Below, in pieces: positions 19,015 through 27,706 of a stretch of 45,467 bases of DNA. The DNA comes from Pelagibacterium montanilacus (GTDB lineage Bacteria > Pseudomonadota > Alphaproteobacteria > Rhizobiales > Devosiaceae). The notes beneath the pieces are model-generated. The model made no database searches. It was not told the DNA's origin and saw only the letters and a program-made list of their open reading frames with translations. Within the stretch, counting starts at the first letter, position 1; the number at the start of each line of letters is the position of its first letter. Position numbers and translations under genes: made by a program. The stretch lies in assembly GCF_003992665.1 (NCBI RefSeq), contig NZ_RZMX01000016.1, positions 2,501 through 47,967 on the forward strand. The letters are read 5' to 3'.

Positions 19015-20049
19015 ATGAAGATGATGCCGTTGGGCAGAACCGGCATTTCGGTCAGCCAGATCTGCCTGGGAACGATGACCTGGGGTGAGCAGAACACCCA
19101 GGACGAGGCCCACCAGCAGATGAATTTCGCCCTCGACAAGGGCATCAACTTCATCGACACCGCAGAACTTTACGCCGTGCCGCCCAGGGCAGAGACCTAT
19201 GGGGCGACCGAGGAGATGATCGGGAACTGGTTTGCCGCCAACGGACGGCGCGAGGACTGGGTGCTCGCGTCCAAGGTCGCGGGGCCGGGCCGCAAGTGGA
19301 TCCGCGAGGGCCGCCGGCTCAAGGGGGCGGACGTGACCGAGGCGCTCGAGGCGAGTCTGAAGCGCCTTCAGACAGACCATCTGGACCTCTATCAGATCCA
19401 CTGGCCCAATCGCGTGCACTACAATTTCGACCGCTCCTGGATATTCAACCCCTACGCCCAGGACAAGGAGCGCGCGCGGGGGGAAATGCTCGAGATTCTC
19501 GAGGCGCTGGGACGGGCCCATGAGGCCGGCAAGATCCGGGCGATCGGGCTGTCCAACGAGACGAGCTGGGGCACGATGGAATTCCTGCGCCTTGCCGAAG
19601 CCCACGGGCTGCCGCGCGTGGCCTCGATCCAGAACGAATACAATCTCATCCGGCGCCAGTTCGACCTCGATCTGGCCGAAGTGTGCTTTTTCGAGGACGT
19701 CGCGCTCATGGCCTATTCGCCGCTGGCGGCGGGGGCGCTGAGCGGGAAGTATATGGGCGGCCAGCGCCCGGCCGGCACGCGTGGGGCGATCGGGGACATG
19801 TGGCGGCTCTCGGAGCATTCCGAGCCGGTGATCGCGGCCTATGTGGCGCTGGCGCGCGAGCACGGGCTCGATCCCTGCCAGATGGCGCTGGCCTGGTGTC
19901 TGACGCGGCCCTTCATGAGCTCGCTGATCATCGGGGCGACGTCGATGGACCAGCTCGCCGCCGATATCGGGGCGGGCGAGATCGTCCTGTCCGACGAGGT
20001 CATGGCGGGGATCGAGGCGATCCACAGGGCCCATCCGCGTCCGATCTGA
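19015..20049 (+). CDS. tas: aldo-keto reductase, Tas type
   Basis: A 344-residue NADP(H)-dependent oxidoreductase with a (beta/alpha)8 fold. The catalytic tetrad is visible: Asp and Tyr in DTAELYAVPPRAE (about residues 43-55), Lys in LASKVAGPG and His in YQIHWPNR. The GLSNETSWG and IIGATSMDQL segments match E. coli Tas closely as I recall it, including the start (LGTMTWGEQNTQDEAHQQ). The physiological carbonyl substrate is not known. The ATG at 19015 was chosen; the frame stays open upstream but runs through the tRNA gene. Confidence 0.9.
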   Translation: MKMMPLGRTGISVSQICLGTMTWGEQNTQDEAHQQMNFALDKGINFIDTAELYAVPPRAETYGATEEMIGNWFAANGRREDWVLASKVAGPGRKWIREGRRLKGADVTEALEASLKRLQTDHLDLYQIHWPNRVHYNFDRSWIFNPYAQDKERARGEMLEILEALGRAHEAGKIRAIGLSNETSWGTMEFLRLAEAHGLPRVASIQNEYNLIRRQFDLDLAEVCFFEDVALMAYSPLAAGALSGKYMGGQRPAGTRGAIGDMWRLSEHSEPVIAAYVALAREHGLDPCQMALAWCLTRPFMSSLIIGATSMDQLAADIGAGEIVLSDEVMAGIEAIHRAHPRPI

Positions 20050-20148
20050 GCCCGTCCTACCGGCGCGCCCTCGTGCATCGGCAGGCCCGATCTGGCATAA
20101 TCGGCGGCAATCGGACATGTGTCCGGGACGAGCCGGAGGGCACACATC

Positions 20149-20850
20149 ATGAGGCTGGCAAGGCTGGTGCTTGCCGACATCGCTACGCAGTGGCGCCAGG
20201 GCGTGCATGCCGTCGGAGCCATTGTGCTCGGGATTTATCTCATGGTGCTGGTGATGGCGGGCGCGCAGGTGCCCGACTGGGCCTTCGCGCTGCTTGCCTA
20301 TAGCGAGCTGGCGGTGCTGGGGCCGTTTCTCGCCGGCTGGGTGATCCTGCTCGAGCGGGGGGACGGGCCGGTGCCCGTGCTGCCCGATCCGGGGGTGCCG
20401 ATCCGGCTCTATCTCGGGGCAAAGCTCATCAGCCTGATGCTGGTCATCCTCTTGTCGGTGACGATCATCGGAGCGGTGCGGCCCCAGCCGACCGACTGGC
20501 CGCTGCTGATGGGCGCCACGCTTCTGGGAGCAATCGCGTTCCTTGCGCTGGGCACCGCGCTGGCGGTGCGGTTGTCCTCGCTGGGTGAATACGGGCTGGC
20601 GGCGACGGCGCTGATGGTGCCCCTGGGCCTGCCGGCGGGCTTTGCGTTTATCGACCCCATGCCGGCCTGGCTCTCCGTTCTGCCCCCGGTCAGCCAGTTG
20701 CGGCCCCTGCTTCTGGCCTCGGGCCATGGCGAAGGGGGCGGGGGCGTCGTCATCGGCATGGCGGTGGTCGGGGCGCTGGTGGCGGCCTTCGGCTGGGTGG
20801 TCGCCGAGCGGGCGCTGGCGGGCGAGCGCGCGGCGGGTGCCGCCGGGTGA
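20149..20850 (+). CDS. ABC-2-like membrane permease, orphan
   Basis: A 233-residue protein with about six hydrophobic segments, for example VGAIVLGIYLMVLVMAGA, ELAVLGPFLAGWVILL, LISLMLVILLSVTIIGAV and VVIGMAVVGALVAAFGWVV. The layout, with a short cytosolic start (MRLARLVLADIATQWRQG), resembles ABC-2 exporter permeases of the fluoroquinolone-exporter kind. No ATPase gene is adjacent. The ATG at 20149 has a GGAGGG site. Family assignment is tentative; a generic membrane protein is the alternative. Confidence 0.65.
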   Translation: MRLARLVLADIATQWRQGVHAVGAIVLGIYLMVLVMAGAQVPDWAFALLAYSELAVLGPFLAGWVILLERGDGPVPVLPDPGVPIRLYLGAKLISLMLVILLSVTIIGAVRPQPTDWPLLMGATLLGAIAFLALGTALAVRLSSLGEYGLAATALMVPLGLPAGFAFIDPMPAWLSVLPPVSQLRPLLLASGHGEGGGGVVIGMAVVGALVAAFGWVVAERALAGERAAGAAG

Positions 20851-20926
20851 GCGGACGATTTCCATCCGTGCCGTGGCGCGCTATGGTGAGCGGACGATCC
20901 CGCTCTACCGGACCGATACCCCCGCC

Positions 20927-21595
20927 ATGAACCTTTTTGCGCTCTTTGCTTCCGTCCTGCCGCTGGCTGCGCTTTATCTCTATGGCGCAATGTCGAAATG
21001 GCTCGACAAGCGTCGGCCCTCACTTTCAGCGCTGATGAATGAGCAGCGGTTCAACTGGGTGACCCAGGCGAGCCGGCGGGAGAACCCGTTCGACGCGATC
21101 CTGGCGGGCAACATCATGGGGGCGGTGTCGTTCTTTGCCTCGACCACGGCGCTGCTGATCCTGGCGCTCTTTACCGTGATCGGGCAATTGCCGCTGGTCG
21201 CGCCGGCACTGGCGACCGTTGCGTTCGGGTCACCCTATTCCCAGAGCGATCTGCAGGTTCACAACATCGCCATGCTGGTGCTGTTCATTTCGGCGTTCCT
21301 GAGCTTCACGCTCTCGCTGCGTCAGTTCAACCATTTCTGCATCCTGATCGGGGCGTCGGATCATACCGTCCAGACCCCACCCGAAGAGATCAGGACCATC
21401 GCGAGGATCAACGGCATGGCGGCAAAGAGCTTCAATTCCGGGATCAGGGCGTATTATTTCGCCGTGCCCATGGTCGCCTGGTTCGTGTCCAGCTGGGCAT
21501 CGGTGGCCGCCACGGTCCTGACCATCGCGGTGCTCGTGCACCGGGAATATTTCTCCGAGGCACGCTGGCTGGTCAGCCGCGTGACGCCCCATTGA
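20927..21595 (+). CDS. DUF599-type membrane protein
   Basis: A 222-residue inner-membrane protein with an N-terminal helix (LFALFASVLPLAALYLYG) and three further helices. It carries family-like segments MNEQRFNWVTQ, RENPFDAILAGNIMGAVSFFAST and LSLRQFNHFCILIGA. DUF599 proteins have no assigned function. It follows the ABC-2-like gene and its stop overlaps the TTG start of the next gene (TTGA at 21592-21595), so the two are translationally coupled. Confidence 0.83.
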   Translation: MNLFALFASVLPLAALYLYGAMSKWLDKRRPSLSALMNEQRFNWVTQASRRENPFDAILAGNIMGAVSFFASTTALLILALFTVIGQLPLVAPALATVAFGSPYSQSDLQVHNIAMLVLFISAFLSFTLSLRQFNHFCILIGASDHTVQTPPEEIRTIARINGMAAKSFNSGIRAYYFAVPMVAWFVSSWASVAATVLTIAVLVHREYFSEARWLVSRVTPH

Positions 21596-22074
21596 CCCGC
21601 GCCGGCCTGGGGCTGGTGGCCCTTCTCGCGCTGGCGTCGGCCTCCCCGCTCGCTGCGCAGGACGGGCATATCGAGGCGTTCGATGCCGGGTTGCTCGAGG
21701 CCTGCGCGGACGAGGCGGGCGATGCCGACGCGCTTTCCGCCTGCGTCGGGGTAGCGGCCGATGCCTGCCAGGAGGCGCCGGGCGGGGCGACGACGATGGG
21801 GATCGCCGCGTGCCTGATGGCCGAGAGCGCGGTGTGGGACGACCGGCTCAACACTGCCTATGGCGCTTTGCGGGACGGGCTGGCGGATGCGCCGGCCGAC
21901 AGCCTGCGGGACGCCCAGCGCGCCTGGATCGCGTTCCGCGATGCCGATTGTGCCTTCCAGTATGCCCTTTGGGGTGAGGGCACCATGCGCCAGATCGCGG
22001 GCGCGTCGTGCGTGCTCGATCACACCGCGCGCCGGGCGATCGCGCTCGAGGTGGAACGCGATCACGGCAATTAG
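21592..22074 (+). CDS. LprI-like (DUF1311) secreted protein
   Basis: A 160-residue exported protein: a signal peptide (GLGLVALLALASASPLAAQD, cleavage near residue 23) and a cysteine-rich domain with paired Cys (EACADE, SACVGVAADAC, AACLMAE, DCAFQ, ASCVLDH). The pattern MAESAVWDDRLNTAYGAL ... QRAWIAFRDADC is typical of DUF1311/LprI, some members of which inhibit lysozyme. The TTG start at 21592 overlaps the upstream stop; no other start is available upstream of the signal peptide. The inhibitor role is inference from the family. Confidence 0.8.
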   Translation: MTRAGLGLVALLALASASPLAAQDGHIEAFDAGLLEACADEAGDADALSACVGVAADACQEAPGGATTMGIAACLMAESAVWDDRLNTAYGALRDGLADAPADSLRDAQRAWIAFRDADCAFQYALWGEGTMRQIAGASCVLDHTARRAIALEVERDHGN

Positions 22075-22162
22075 CGCCTGGTTCGCGGTGCAGGGGGCTT
22101 GAGCGGCCCGGGCCCGCATGCGACAAGCGGGCAACCCGAACCTCCCGGAGAGCCCGAAAGCC

Positions 22163-22486
22163 ATGCACAAGGACGCCGACCACCCCTGGTTCCGCCCGCT
22201 CTGGGTGCGTGCTATCGTCGTGGCGATCTGCGTGGGCATCGCGCTTTGGGACCTCTCGGCCGGAAATTACGGCTGGGCCATGGTCTTTGGCGGCATGGCC
22301 GGATACGCGGTCTATATCTTCTTTATCAAATGGGACGGGGACGAGACCGCCCAGGCCGAACCGGACGGGGCGGCATCCGAGGACGGGATCGAGGACGATG
22401 AGCCTGCCGACCACGGTGAGGGCGATGAAATCGATCCGGATGACGGGTTCGAGGACGATCACGACGCCGGGGACAGGCGCGGCTGA
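22163..22486 (+). CDS. small membrane protein, DUF3329-like, with acidic tail
   Basis: A 107-residue protein. MHKDADHPWFRPLWVRAIVV begins a domain with two hydrophobic segments (VRAIVVAICVGIALWDL and WAMVFGGMAGYAVYIFFI) that resembles a short membrane domain common in Hyphomicrobiales (DUF3329, from memory). It is followed by a strongly acidic tail (about residues 59-100, mostly Asp and Glu). The ATG at 22163 was chosen because the family begins here; a more upstream ATG at 22118 lacks support. No function known. Confidence 0.7.
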   Translation: MHKDADHPWFRPLWVRAIVVAICVGIALWDLSAGNYGWAMVFGGMAGYAVYIFFIKWDGDETAQAEPDGAASEDGIEDDEPADHGEGDEIDPDDGFEDDHDAGDRRG

Positions 22487-22579
22487 TCGTCCTGACCCCG
22501 GCTCTGTTTTCGGAGCTTTTGGATGGGCCCGAGACGCAAAATCGTGATCGGAAGAGTGGCCCGACTCGCTAAGGTGACA

Positions 22580-22608
22580 TTGACAATCAGGTTTGGCTGC
22601 GTATGTAT
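22580..22608 (+). promoter_or_regulatory. promoter of bfd-bfr
   Basis: TTGACA (22580-22585), a 17-bp spacer and ATGTAT (22603-22608), 43 bp upstream of the bfd start. No Irr-type ICE or RirA-type iron box was recognised around it. Confidence 0.55.
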
Positions 22609-22650
22609 GGCGCGAGTTCGACCCTGACGTCTTTCGAGCAGCGTAGTGCC

Positions 22651-22965
22651 ATGCTGGTTTGCCAGTGCAACATGATCACAACCCGCGAGATCGAGAACGT
22701 GGTTCTCGATGTTCTCGAGGAGGACCCCTGGCAGCTCGTGGTGCCCGCGCGCATCTATCGCGAGCTCGGCAAGCGGGGACAATGCTGCGGTTGCGTGCCG
22801 AACCTTGTGGACATTATCCAAAAGGTCACCGAGAATTACCACCTCAAGCTCGCCGGGAACGGAGCCAGTCTGATCGACGTTCGGCTTCGAGTTCAGGCGC
22901 TGCGCAAGTCCACGCGCATTGGAGGTGAAGGTGAAAGGCGAAGAAAAGATCATCGAGCGGCTTAA
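22651..22965 (+). CDS. bfd: bacterioferritin-associated ferredoxin
   Basis: A 104-residue [2Fe-2S] protein that reduces the haem of bacterioferritin so that stored iron can be released. The ligands are visible as C4-x-C6 (VCQCN) and C45-x-x-C48 (GQCCGC), in the BFD-like fold [18 protein letters not shown]. It is longer than the 64 residues of E. coli Bfd, with a basic tail ending [13 protein letters not shown]. The ATG at 22651 is the family start. It overlaps bfr by 35 nt, so the two products are made together. Confidence 0.93.
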   Translation: MLVCQCNMITTREIENVVLDVLEEDPWQLVVPARIYRELGKRGQCCGCVPNLVDIIQKVTENYHLKLAGNGASLIDVRLRVQALRKSTRIGGEGERRRKDHRAA

Positions 22966-23416
22966 CGAAGCCCTCTTTCTCGAACTTGGGGCCGTCAACC
23001 AGTACTGGGTCCATTTCCGGTTGCTCGAAGACTGGGGTTACCGGCGGCTCGCGGCCAAGGAGCGTGCAGAGTCGATCGAGGAAATGCACCACGCCGACAA
23101 GCTGATCGAGAGAATCATCTTCCTTGAAGGCCATCCCAATCTGCAGCGTGTCGCGCCCTTGCGGATCGGCCAGACCGTGCGCGAGGTGCTCGAAGCGGAC
23201 CTTGCCGGCGAGCACGATGCCCGGGCCAGCTACAAGACATCACGCGAGATCTGCAACGAATTGGGCGACTACGTCACGATGAAGCTCTTTGAAGAGCTTT
23301 TGATGGACGAGGAAGGCCATATCGACTTTCTCGAGACCGAGCTGGAGCTGCTCTCCAAGCTCGGCGAGGAAAAATACGGGCTGCTCAACGCATCCCCGGC
23401 CAACGAGGCCGAATGA
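22931..23416 (+). CDS. bfr: bacterioferritin
   Basis: A 161-residue haem-containing ferritin subunit forming a 24-mer iron-storage shell. All key residues are at canonical numbers with this start: ferroxidase ligands E18, E51, H54, E94, E127 and H130, and the haem ligand M52. GTG at 22931 was preferred to the TTG at 22919 because GGAGGT lies just upstream and the numbering then matches the family ([15 protein letters not shown]). It is fused by overlap to bfd in an operon. A GC-rich hairpin follows at 23426. Confidence 0.96.
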   Translation: MKGEEKIIERLNEALFLELGAVNQYWVHFRLLEDWGYRRLAAKERAESIEEMHHADKLIERIIFLEGHPNLQRVAPLRIGQTVREVLEADLAGEHDARASYKTSREICNELGDYVTMKLFEELLMDEEGHIDFLETELELLSKLGEEKYGLLNASPANEAE

Positions 23417-23425
23417 TCCCGTCCT

Positions 23426-23453
23426 GCGGGTCTCGCCCTTGCGCGAGGCCCGC
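23426..23453 (+). terminator. hairpin after bfr
   Basis: An 11-bp stem GCGGGTCTCGC / GCGAGGCCCGC (one G-T pair, loop CCTT) starts 10 bp after the bfr stop. No T-tract. The remaining sequence to 23603 holds no gene I can support. Confidence 0.5.
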
Positions 23454-23603
23454 GGCACACACCGCTGCCTCATCCTTGCCCCACCAAGCCGGCCTGCCAT
23501 GCGCGCAGGTTCATCCGCGACCCGTTTGGGCACAGCGGTGGGGAGTACGGCGACGCGTCTGGAGCGTCTGGCCGCAGGGACAAGAGGGCGGGCCAGGGCG
23601 TAC

Positions 23604-23704
23604 AGAGCGTTTCCAGGACAAGTGGAGACACTTGCCCGGTTCGGAAACGCGACAAATCAAAGTCTTAGAGCTCCTGTTCTGAATCAATCAGAGCAGGAGC
23701 TCTA
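23604..23704 (-). repeat. bipartite palindromic intergenic repeat, copy R2
   Basis: A near-full copy in inverse orientation, from AGAGCGTTTCCAGGACAAG to CAGAGCAGGAGCTCTA. It shares both hairpins with R1 at only a few changed bases, compensated in the half-A stem. It lies between bfr and the aminotransferase gene. Confidence 0.9.
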
Positions 23705-23741
23705 GCTTCCAGCCAGTAGAGAGTTTTCAGGACGTCGAGCC

Positions 23742-24920
23742 ATGACCTCATTTGCACCGCGCGAACGCGCTGCGATCAGTGCCCTTTCCGCTTCGGCGAT
23801 CCGGGAGATCGCCAATGGAGGGATGGGGCGCACCGATATCGATGCGTTCTGGTTCGGGGAAAGCGATATCCCCACGCCCCGGTTCATCGTCGATGCGGCG
23901 ACGCGCTCGCTCGAGGCGTGCGAGACGTTCTATTCGCAGAATCTGGGCATTCCGGCGCTGCGCGAGGCGATCGCGGCCTATGGCAACGGACTGCGCGGGG
24001 GAACAATCGAACCTGCGCGTATCGGGGTGACCGGGTCGGGGGTCTCTGCGCTGATGCTGGCGGCACAGCTCGTTCTGAGCCCGGGCGACAGGGCGGTGGT
24101 CGTCACCCCGATCTGGCCCAACATCGCGGAAATCCCAAAGATCCTGGGCGCCGAAGTGATCCGGTTCCCGCTCGTGGTTCGGGAGGGGAGCTGGAGCCTC
24201 GATGTCGATCGGCTGATCGAGACGCTGGACGAGAGCGTCACCCTGCTGGTGTTCAACGCGCCCAACAATCCCACAGGGTTCACGCTCGATGCACAAAGCC
24301 AGAAGGCGCTGCTCACCCATTGCCGGAGGCTCGGGATATGGGTGCTGTCGGACGAGGTCTATGAGCGACTGGTCTATACCGGCGCGCGGGTGGCGCCTGG
24401 AATGTCCGACCACGCCGAGCCCGAGGACCGGCTGATTCTCGTCAATTCTTTCTCCAAAGCATGGCTGATGACCGGCTGGCGGGTGGGCTGGCTGACGTTG
24501 CCCGCCGCGCTGGCGCCAGCGCTGGAAAAGATCATCGAGTATAACACGTCCTGCGTGCCCGTCTTTGTCCAGAAGGCAGCGCTGGCGGCGCTGACCGACC
24601 CGGAGGGCGAAGCGGCGGTGACCGGAATCGTCGAGGCGTTCGGCCGCTCCCGGGCGCTTTTGATGGAGGGGTTCGCGCGGCTGGGGCGGATCGAGGCGCC
24701 GGACGCCGATGGGGCGATGTACAGTTTTTTCCGCGTTGCGGGCCATGACGACGATATGGCGCTGGCCAAGACGCTGCTCGGTACGGCGGGGCTGGGTCTG
24801 GCCCCGGGCCGGGCGTTCGGGCCCGAGGGCAAGGGCTGGCTGCGCTGGTGCTTTGCCGCCCGGCCCGAAAAGATCGCGCGCGGCCTCGATCGGCTCGAAG
24901 GATTTCTCGCGCGCGAGTGA
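23742..24920 (+). CDS. class I/II pyridoxal-phosphate aminotransferase
   Basis: A 392-residue aminotransferase, fold type I. PLP is bound through Lys239 in NSFSKAWLMTGWRVGW. The family motifs FNAPNNPTG (about 168-176, the substrate-carboxylate Asn) and LSDEVYERLVY (about 203-213) are present, as is the C-terminal RWCFA Arg. The specific amino acid cannot be read; the aspartate/aminotransferase Ib group is likely. The ATG at 23742 has only a weak ribosome site. It converges with the alpha/beta hydrolase gene with only 3 bp between stops. Confidence 0.92.
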   Translation: MTSFAPRERAAISALSASAIREIANGGMGRTDIDAFWFGESDIPTPRFIVDAATRSLEACETFYSQNLGIPALREAIAAYGNGLRGGTIEPARIGVTGSGVSALMLAAQLVLSPGDRAVVVTPIWPNIAEIPKILGAEVIRFPLVVREGSWSLDVDRLIETLDESVTLLVFNAPNNPTGFTLDAQSQKALLTHCRRLGIWVLSDEVYERLVYTGARVAPGMSDHAEPEDRLILVNSFSKAWLMTGWRVGWLTLPAALAPALEKIIEYNTSCVPVFVQKAALAALTDPEGEAAVTGIVEAFGRSRALLMEGFARLGRIEAPDADGAMYSFFRVAGHDDDMALAKTLLGTAGLGLAPGRAFGPEGKGWLRWCFAARPEKIARGLDRLEGFLARE

Positions 24921-24923
24921 GGT

Positions 24924-25826
24924 TCAGAGCTGCGCGAACAGCCGGGCGTTGAAAAAATCGACCATGCGCTCAAGAGTCGGGTTCTGCCAGCGCAGGGGCC
25001 GCGAGATGGCGACGAGCGGACCGGCATGGTCCACTGAATCGTAGATTTCCAGCTCCGCATGCACCCCGGCCTCGGTGAGAAGCTCGGCGAGCCTGATGCT
25101 GTTACGAGGCATCACGGTTTTGTCGCCCCCACCATGGATGAGCAGGAATGGCGGCGCGTTTTCGCTGACGTGAGAGATCGGTTGGGTCTCGAGCGGTTCG
25201 GGCGCGTGCCCGAAGGCGTCGCGCGAGGCGTCGACGTCGAAGGGATAAAAATCGTAGGGACCCGATAGTCCCGCCACTCCGATGAGCCTGACCCCTGCGT
25301 CCGGTTCAGGCGCGAACTGGTCGGCCAGCGCGATCATTGCGACGTTATAGGCCCCGGCGGAATGGCCCGCCAGCAGCACTCGACCGGGGTCGCCGCCGTG
25401 ATCGGCAACGTTGCGGCCCACCCATTCGAGCGCGAGGCGGGTGTCGTCCAGAAAGGCGGGGTAGCGATAGTCGGGCACGAGCCCGTAATCGGCGATCACG
25501 GTGAGAAAGCCGCGCGCGGCGAGCGCGTGTCCGACGAAGGCGTATTCGGCCTTGCTGCCGTCCGACCATCCCCCGCCATAGGCAAAGAACACCACGGGCA
25601 GGGGTGCCTGGCCTGTGGCCGCGGGGCGATAGATGTCGAGCGTCTGGCGCTGCGCCTCGCCATAGGCGATGTCGCGGACGACCTCTGTATTGCCATCCTT
25701 AGGCACAACGGCATTGAACATGCCCACTGCGCTGCACCCGCCCATGACGAGAGTGAGGGCGGCCACGCCGGCGGCGCGCAGGGGGCGAAAGAGGCGGGCC
25801 ATGCGGCCGGACGTGTGATCGGTCAT
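24924..25826 (-). CDS. alpha/beta hydrolase lipoprotein
   Basis: A 300-residue esterase-like enzyme anchored as a lipoprotein. The signal ends VMGGC, with lipidated Cys31 if the first ATG is used (an ATG at 25802 would shorten the N-terminus by 8 residues). The oxyanion segment is FFAYGGGW, the nucleophile elbow GHSAG (Ser near 155), and the C-terminal His lies near SVDHAG. It resembles bacterial BD-FAE/carboxylesterases. The next gene on the same strand is a clear paralogue (GPYDFYPFD and YGGGW shared). Substrate unknown. Confidence 0.87.
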   Translation of the reverse strand: MTDHTSGRMARLFRPLRAAGVAALTLVMGGCSAVGMFNAVVPKDGNTEVVRDIAYGEAQRQTLDIYRPAATGQAPLPVVFFAYGGGWSDGSKAEYAFVGHALAARGFLTVIADYGLVPDYRYPAFLDDTRLALEWVGRNVADHGGDPGRVLLAGHSAGAYNVAMIALADQFAPEPDAGVRLIGVAGLSGPYDFYPFDVDASRDAFGHAPEPLETQPISHVSENAPPFLLIHGGGDKTVMPRNSIRLAELLTEAGVHAELEIYDSVDHAGPLVAISRPLRWQNPTLERMVDFFNARLFAQL

Positions 25827-25876
25827 GACGACGGATACGCGCCAGACCCGCTTATGGTTTCATCGCTCCGGCCCGA

Positions 25877-26770
25877 TCAGGCGTCGAGTGCGCCCAGGCT
25901 GGCAAAAAAGGCGACCATATCGTCGAGCACGGGCGCGCGCCAGCGCAGCATGGCGCCCAGCGAGGTCACGATTTCCATGTGGCCGATGCCCTCGTAGTAG
26001 CGCTCGTCGACCGGCACGTTGTACTCGCGCAGCCTGGCGGCGAGGGTGCGGGTGTTGTGGGCCTTCACGATAAGGTCCGACAGGCCCGAGGCCAGAAACA
26101 TCGGCGGGGCGTTCTCGTTGACTACCCGAATGGGCTGGGTGCCTTCGGGGTTGGGCGCGTACCCGAAGGCTTCGCGCACCTCGTTGAAGTCGAAGGGGTA
26201 GAAATCATAGGGCCCGGCGAGGCCAGCCACGCCGCGCACCGGGATCGTCGCCCCGGCATCGCGCAGGAAAGCGGGGTCCAGCCCGAGCATCACCGCATTG
26301 TAGGCTCCGGCCGAATGGCCGGCGAGGAAGAGCTTGTTGGCGTCCCCGCCATAGCCCGAGATGTTGTCCTCGATCCATTTTGTGGCCACTGCGCAATCGT
26401 AGAGAAAGGCGGGGAAGGTGACTTCCGGCACGAGCCGATAGTCGGCGATGACGGTCACAAAGCCCCTTGCGGCAAAGGCGCGGCCGACGAATTCGTACTC
26501 GAAGCGCTCGCCCCGGTTCCAGCCTCCGCCGTAAACGAACTGCAGGACGGGGGCGTTGCCCTTGGGATTTTCGGGCCCATAGACGTCGAGCATGCCGCGC
26601 GGGCCGCCCGCATAGGGAATGGCGTGGCCCAGCCTGACTGCACCGCCATCCATGGCCGTGCCGATATTGAGCGGATCCATCAGAGAAACCGCATGGGCGG
26701 GGATGGGGAGCATGGCGGCAGCGAGCGAGGAGCCGAGCGCGCCGAGCACATGGCGACGGGTCAGGGGCAT
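25877..26770 (-). CDS. alpha/beta hydrolase with Tat-type signal, paralogue of the neighbour
   Basis: A 297-residue exported esterase-like protein. The N-terminus MPLTRRHVLGALGSSLAAA is a twin-arginine signal, with cleavage near AHA (residue 27). FVYGGGWNRGE (oxyanion), AGHSAGAYN (nucleophile Ser), and GIGHMEI (His) form the predicted triad with a central Asp. It shares GHSAGAYN, GVAGLxGPYDFYPFD and the C-terminal LRWxxPxLxxMVxFF pattern with the downstream lipoprotein gene. The pair points to a duplication followed by a change of export route and final location. Confidence 0.87.
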   Translation of the reverse strand: MPLTRRHVLGALGSSLAAAMLPIPAHAVSLMDPLNIGTAMDGGAVRLGHAIPYAGGPRGMLDVYGPENPKGNAPVLQFVYGGGWNRGERFEYEFVGRAFAARGFVTVIADYRLVPEVTFPAFLYDCAVATKWIEDNISGYGGDANKLFLAGHSAGAYNAVMLGLDPAFLRDAGATIPVRGVAGLAGPYDFYPFDFNEVREAFGYAPNPEGTQPIRVVNENAPPMFLASGLSDLIVKAHNTRTLAARLREYNVPVDERYYEGIGHMEIVTSLGAMLRWRAPVLDDMVAFFASLGALDA

Positions 26771-26875
26771 GGGCGTTTGCTGTTTTCGGAGGTAATCGAC
26801 AAACCTGGCTTATGGGAGCCCAATCGGTCGCTTCTGGGGCAGAAATGCGGCGCAATTGAGCGGAACGGGTCCGGT

Positions 26876-27496
26876 TCAGGTCTCGATCGTGGGGCGGATC
26901 ATCTCGAAAACCGACGTCGCGGTGACGTAATCGCCCCGGTATCCGCACCGTGCGATGGTTCCGGCGCGCACGATGTCAAAGAGCCCGTCGACCAGAACGC
27001 TCTCGTCGATGTGAACATGGACCACCTGGCCAAGCGCCATGATCGCCCCGGTGGGCTGGCCGCCCATGTCGCGGATAGGGCGCGTTTCGATCACCCGGCA
27101 TTCCAGATGGGCGGGCGAGCCGGCGACCCGGGGCGGCGCGACGCTCGCGGAGGGCAGCTTTTCGAGCCCTGCCCTCTCGAACTCGTCGACGCCTTGCGGG
27201 AACGTGCCCGAGGAGAGATTCATCGCCTCGGCCTGGGCGCGGGTGGCGAGGTTATAGACGAAAGCGCCGGTCGCCTCGATGTTGGCAATGGTGTGCTTGT
27301 GGCCCTCGCTCGAGATCATGAGGATCGGCGGGTTGCCGCTGACCATGGCAAAGAAACTATAGGGCGCGAGGTTGGTGCGGCCCTCGCCATCGAGGGTGGA
27401 GATCCAGCCGATGGGGCGGGGCGCGACGATAGCCTTCAAGGGATCATGGGGCAGGCGGTGGCCGTCTGCAGGCTCGTAGGAATGAAAGCGTGCCAA
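26876..27496 (-). CDS. flavin reductase-like (FMN-binding split-barrel) protein
   Basis: A 206-residue flavin reductase family protein with the start region HDPLKAIVAPRPIGWISTLD (about residues 13-32), NLAPYSFFAMVSGNPPILM and TGAFVYNLATRAQAEAMN typical of the FMN-binding fold. It would reduce FMN or act as a flavoprotein oxidoreductase. The TTG start at 27496 was chosen for its AAGGAG site; the longer reading upstream is low-complexity. It is divergent from the mhqO-like gene across an inverted repeat. Confidence 0.85.
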   Translation of the reverse strand: MARFHSYEPADGHRLPHDPLKAIVAPRPIGWISTLDGEGRTNLAPYSFFAMVSGNPPILMISSEGHKHTIANIEATGAFVYNLATRAQAEAMNLSSGTFPQGVDEFERAGLEKLPSASVAPPRVAGSPAHLECRVIETRPIRDMGGQPTGAIMALGQVVHVHIDESVLVDGLFDIVRAGTIARCGYRGDYVTATSVFEMIRPTIET

Positions 27497-27599
27497 GTGC
27501 GGGCTCTCCTTTTGGTGGGGCGCCGGCGCTCTGCCGGGGAGTGTTGACGCCGACCATACCGGGGGGCGGGCGCCTGCGCGAGCCCGAGGGCGTGGACCC

Positions 27600-27622
27600 A
27601 TCGTTCTTGATTGTCGAACGAT
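27600..27622. promoter_or_regulatory. inverted repeat between flavin reductase and mhqO-like genes
   Basis: ATCGTTC (27600-27606) and GAACGAT (27616-27622) form a perfect 7-bp inverted repeat around a 9-bp spacer. It lies about 85-105 bp upstream of both start codons, so it is a good candidate operator for a MarR- or TetR-like regulator encoded elsewhere (inference). Confidence 0.55.
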
Positions 27623-27706
27623 AAGGGTAGCAAAGTGCGGATGGTCGGGCGGGGTGCGCTCCCTATATCACGGGCAAGACAGGTTCATCCATCCAGGAGA
27701 TTTGCC

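Noticed and set aside
19012-20865. 617-residue open frame antisense to tas and the permease gene
   Set aside because: It spans two genuine plus-strand genes and has the composition of a shadow frame.
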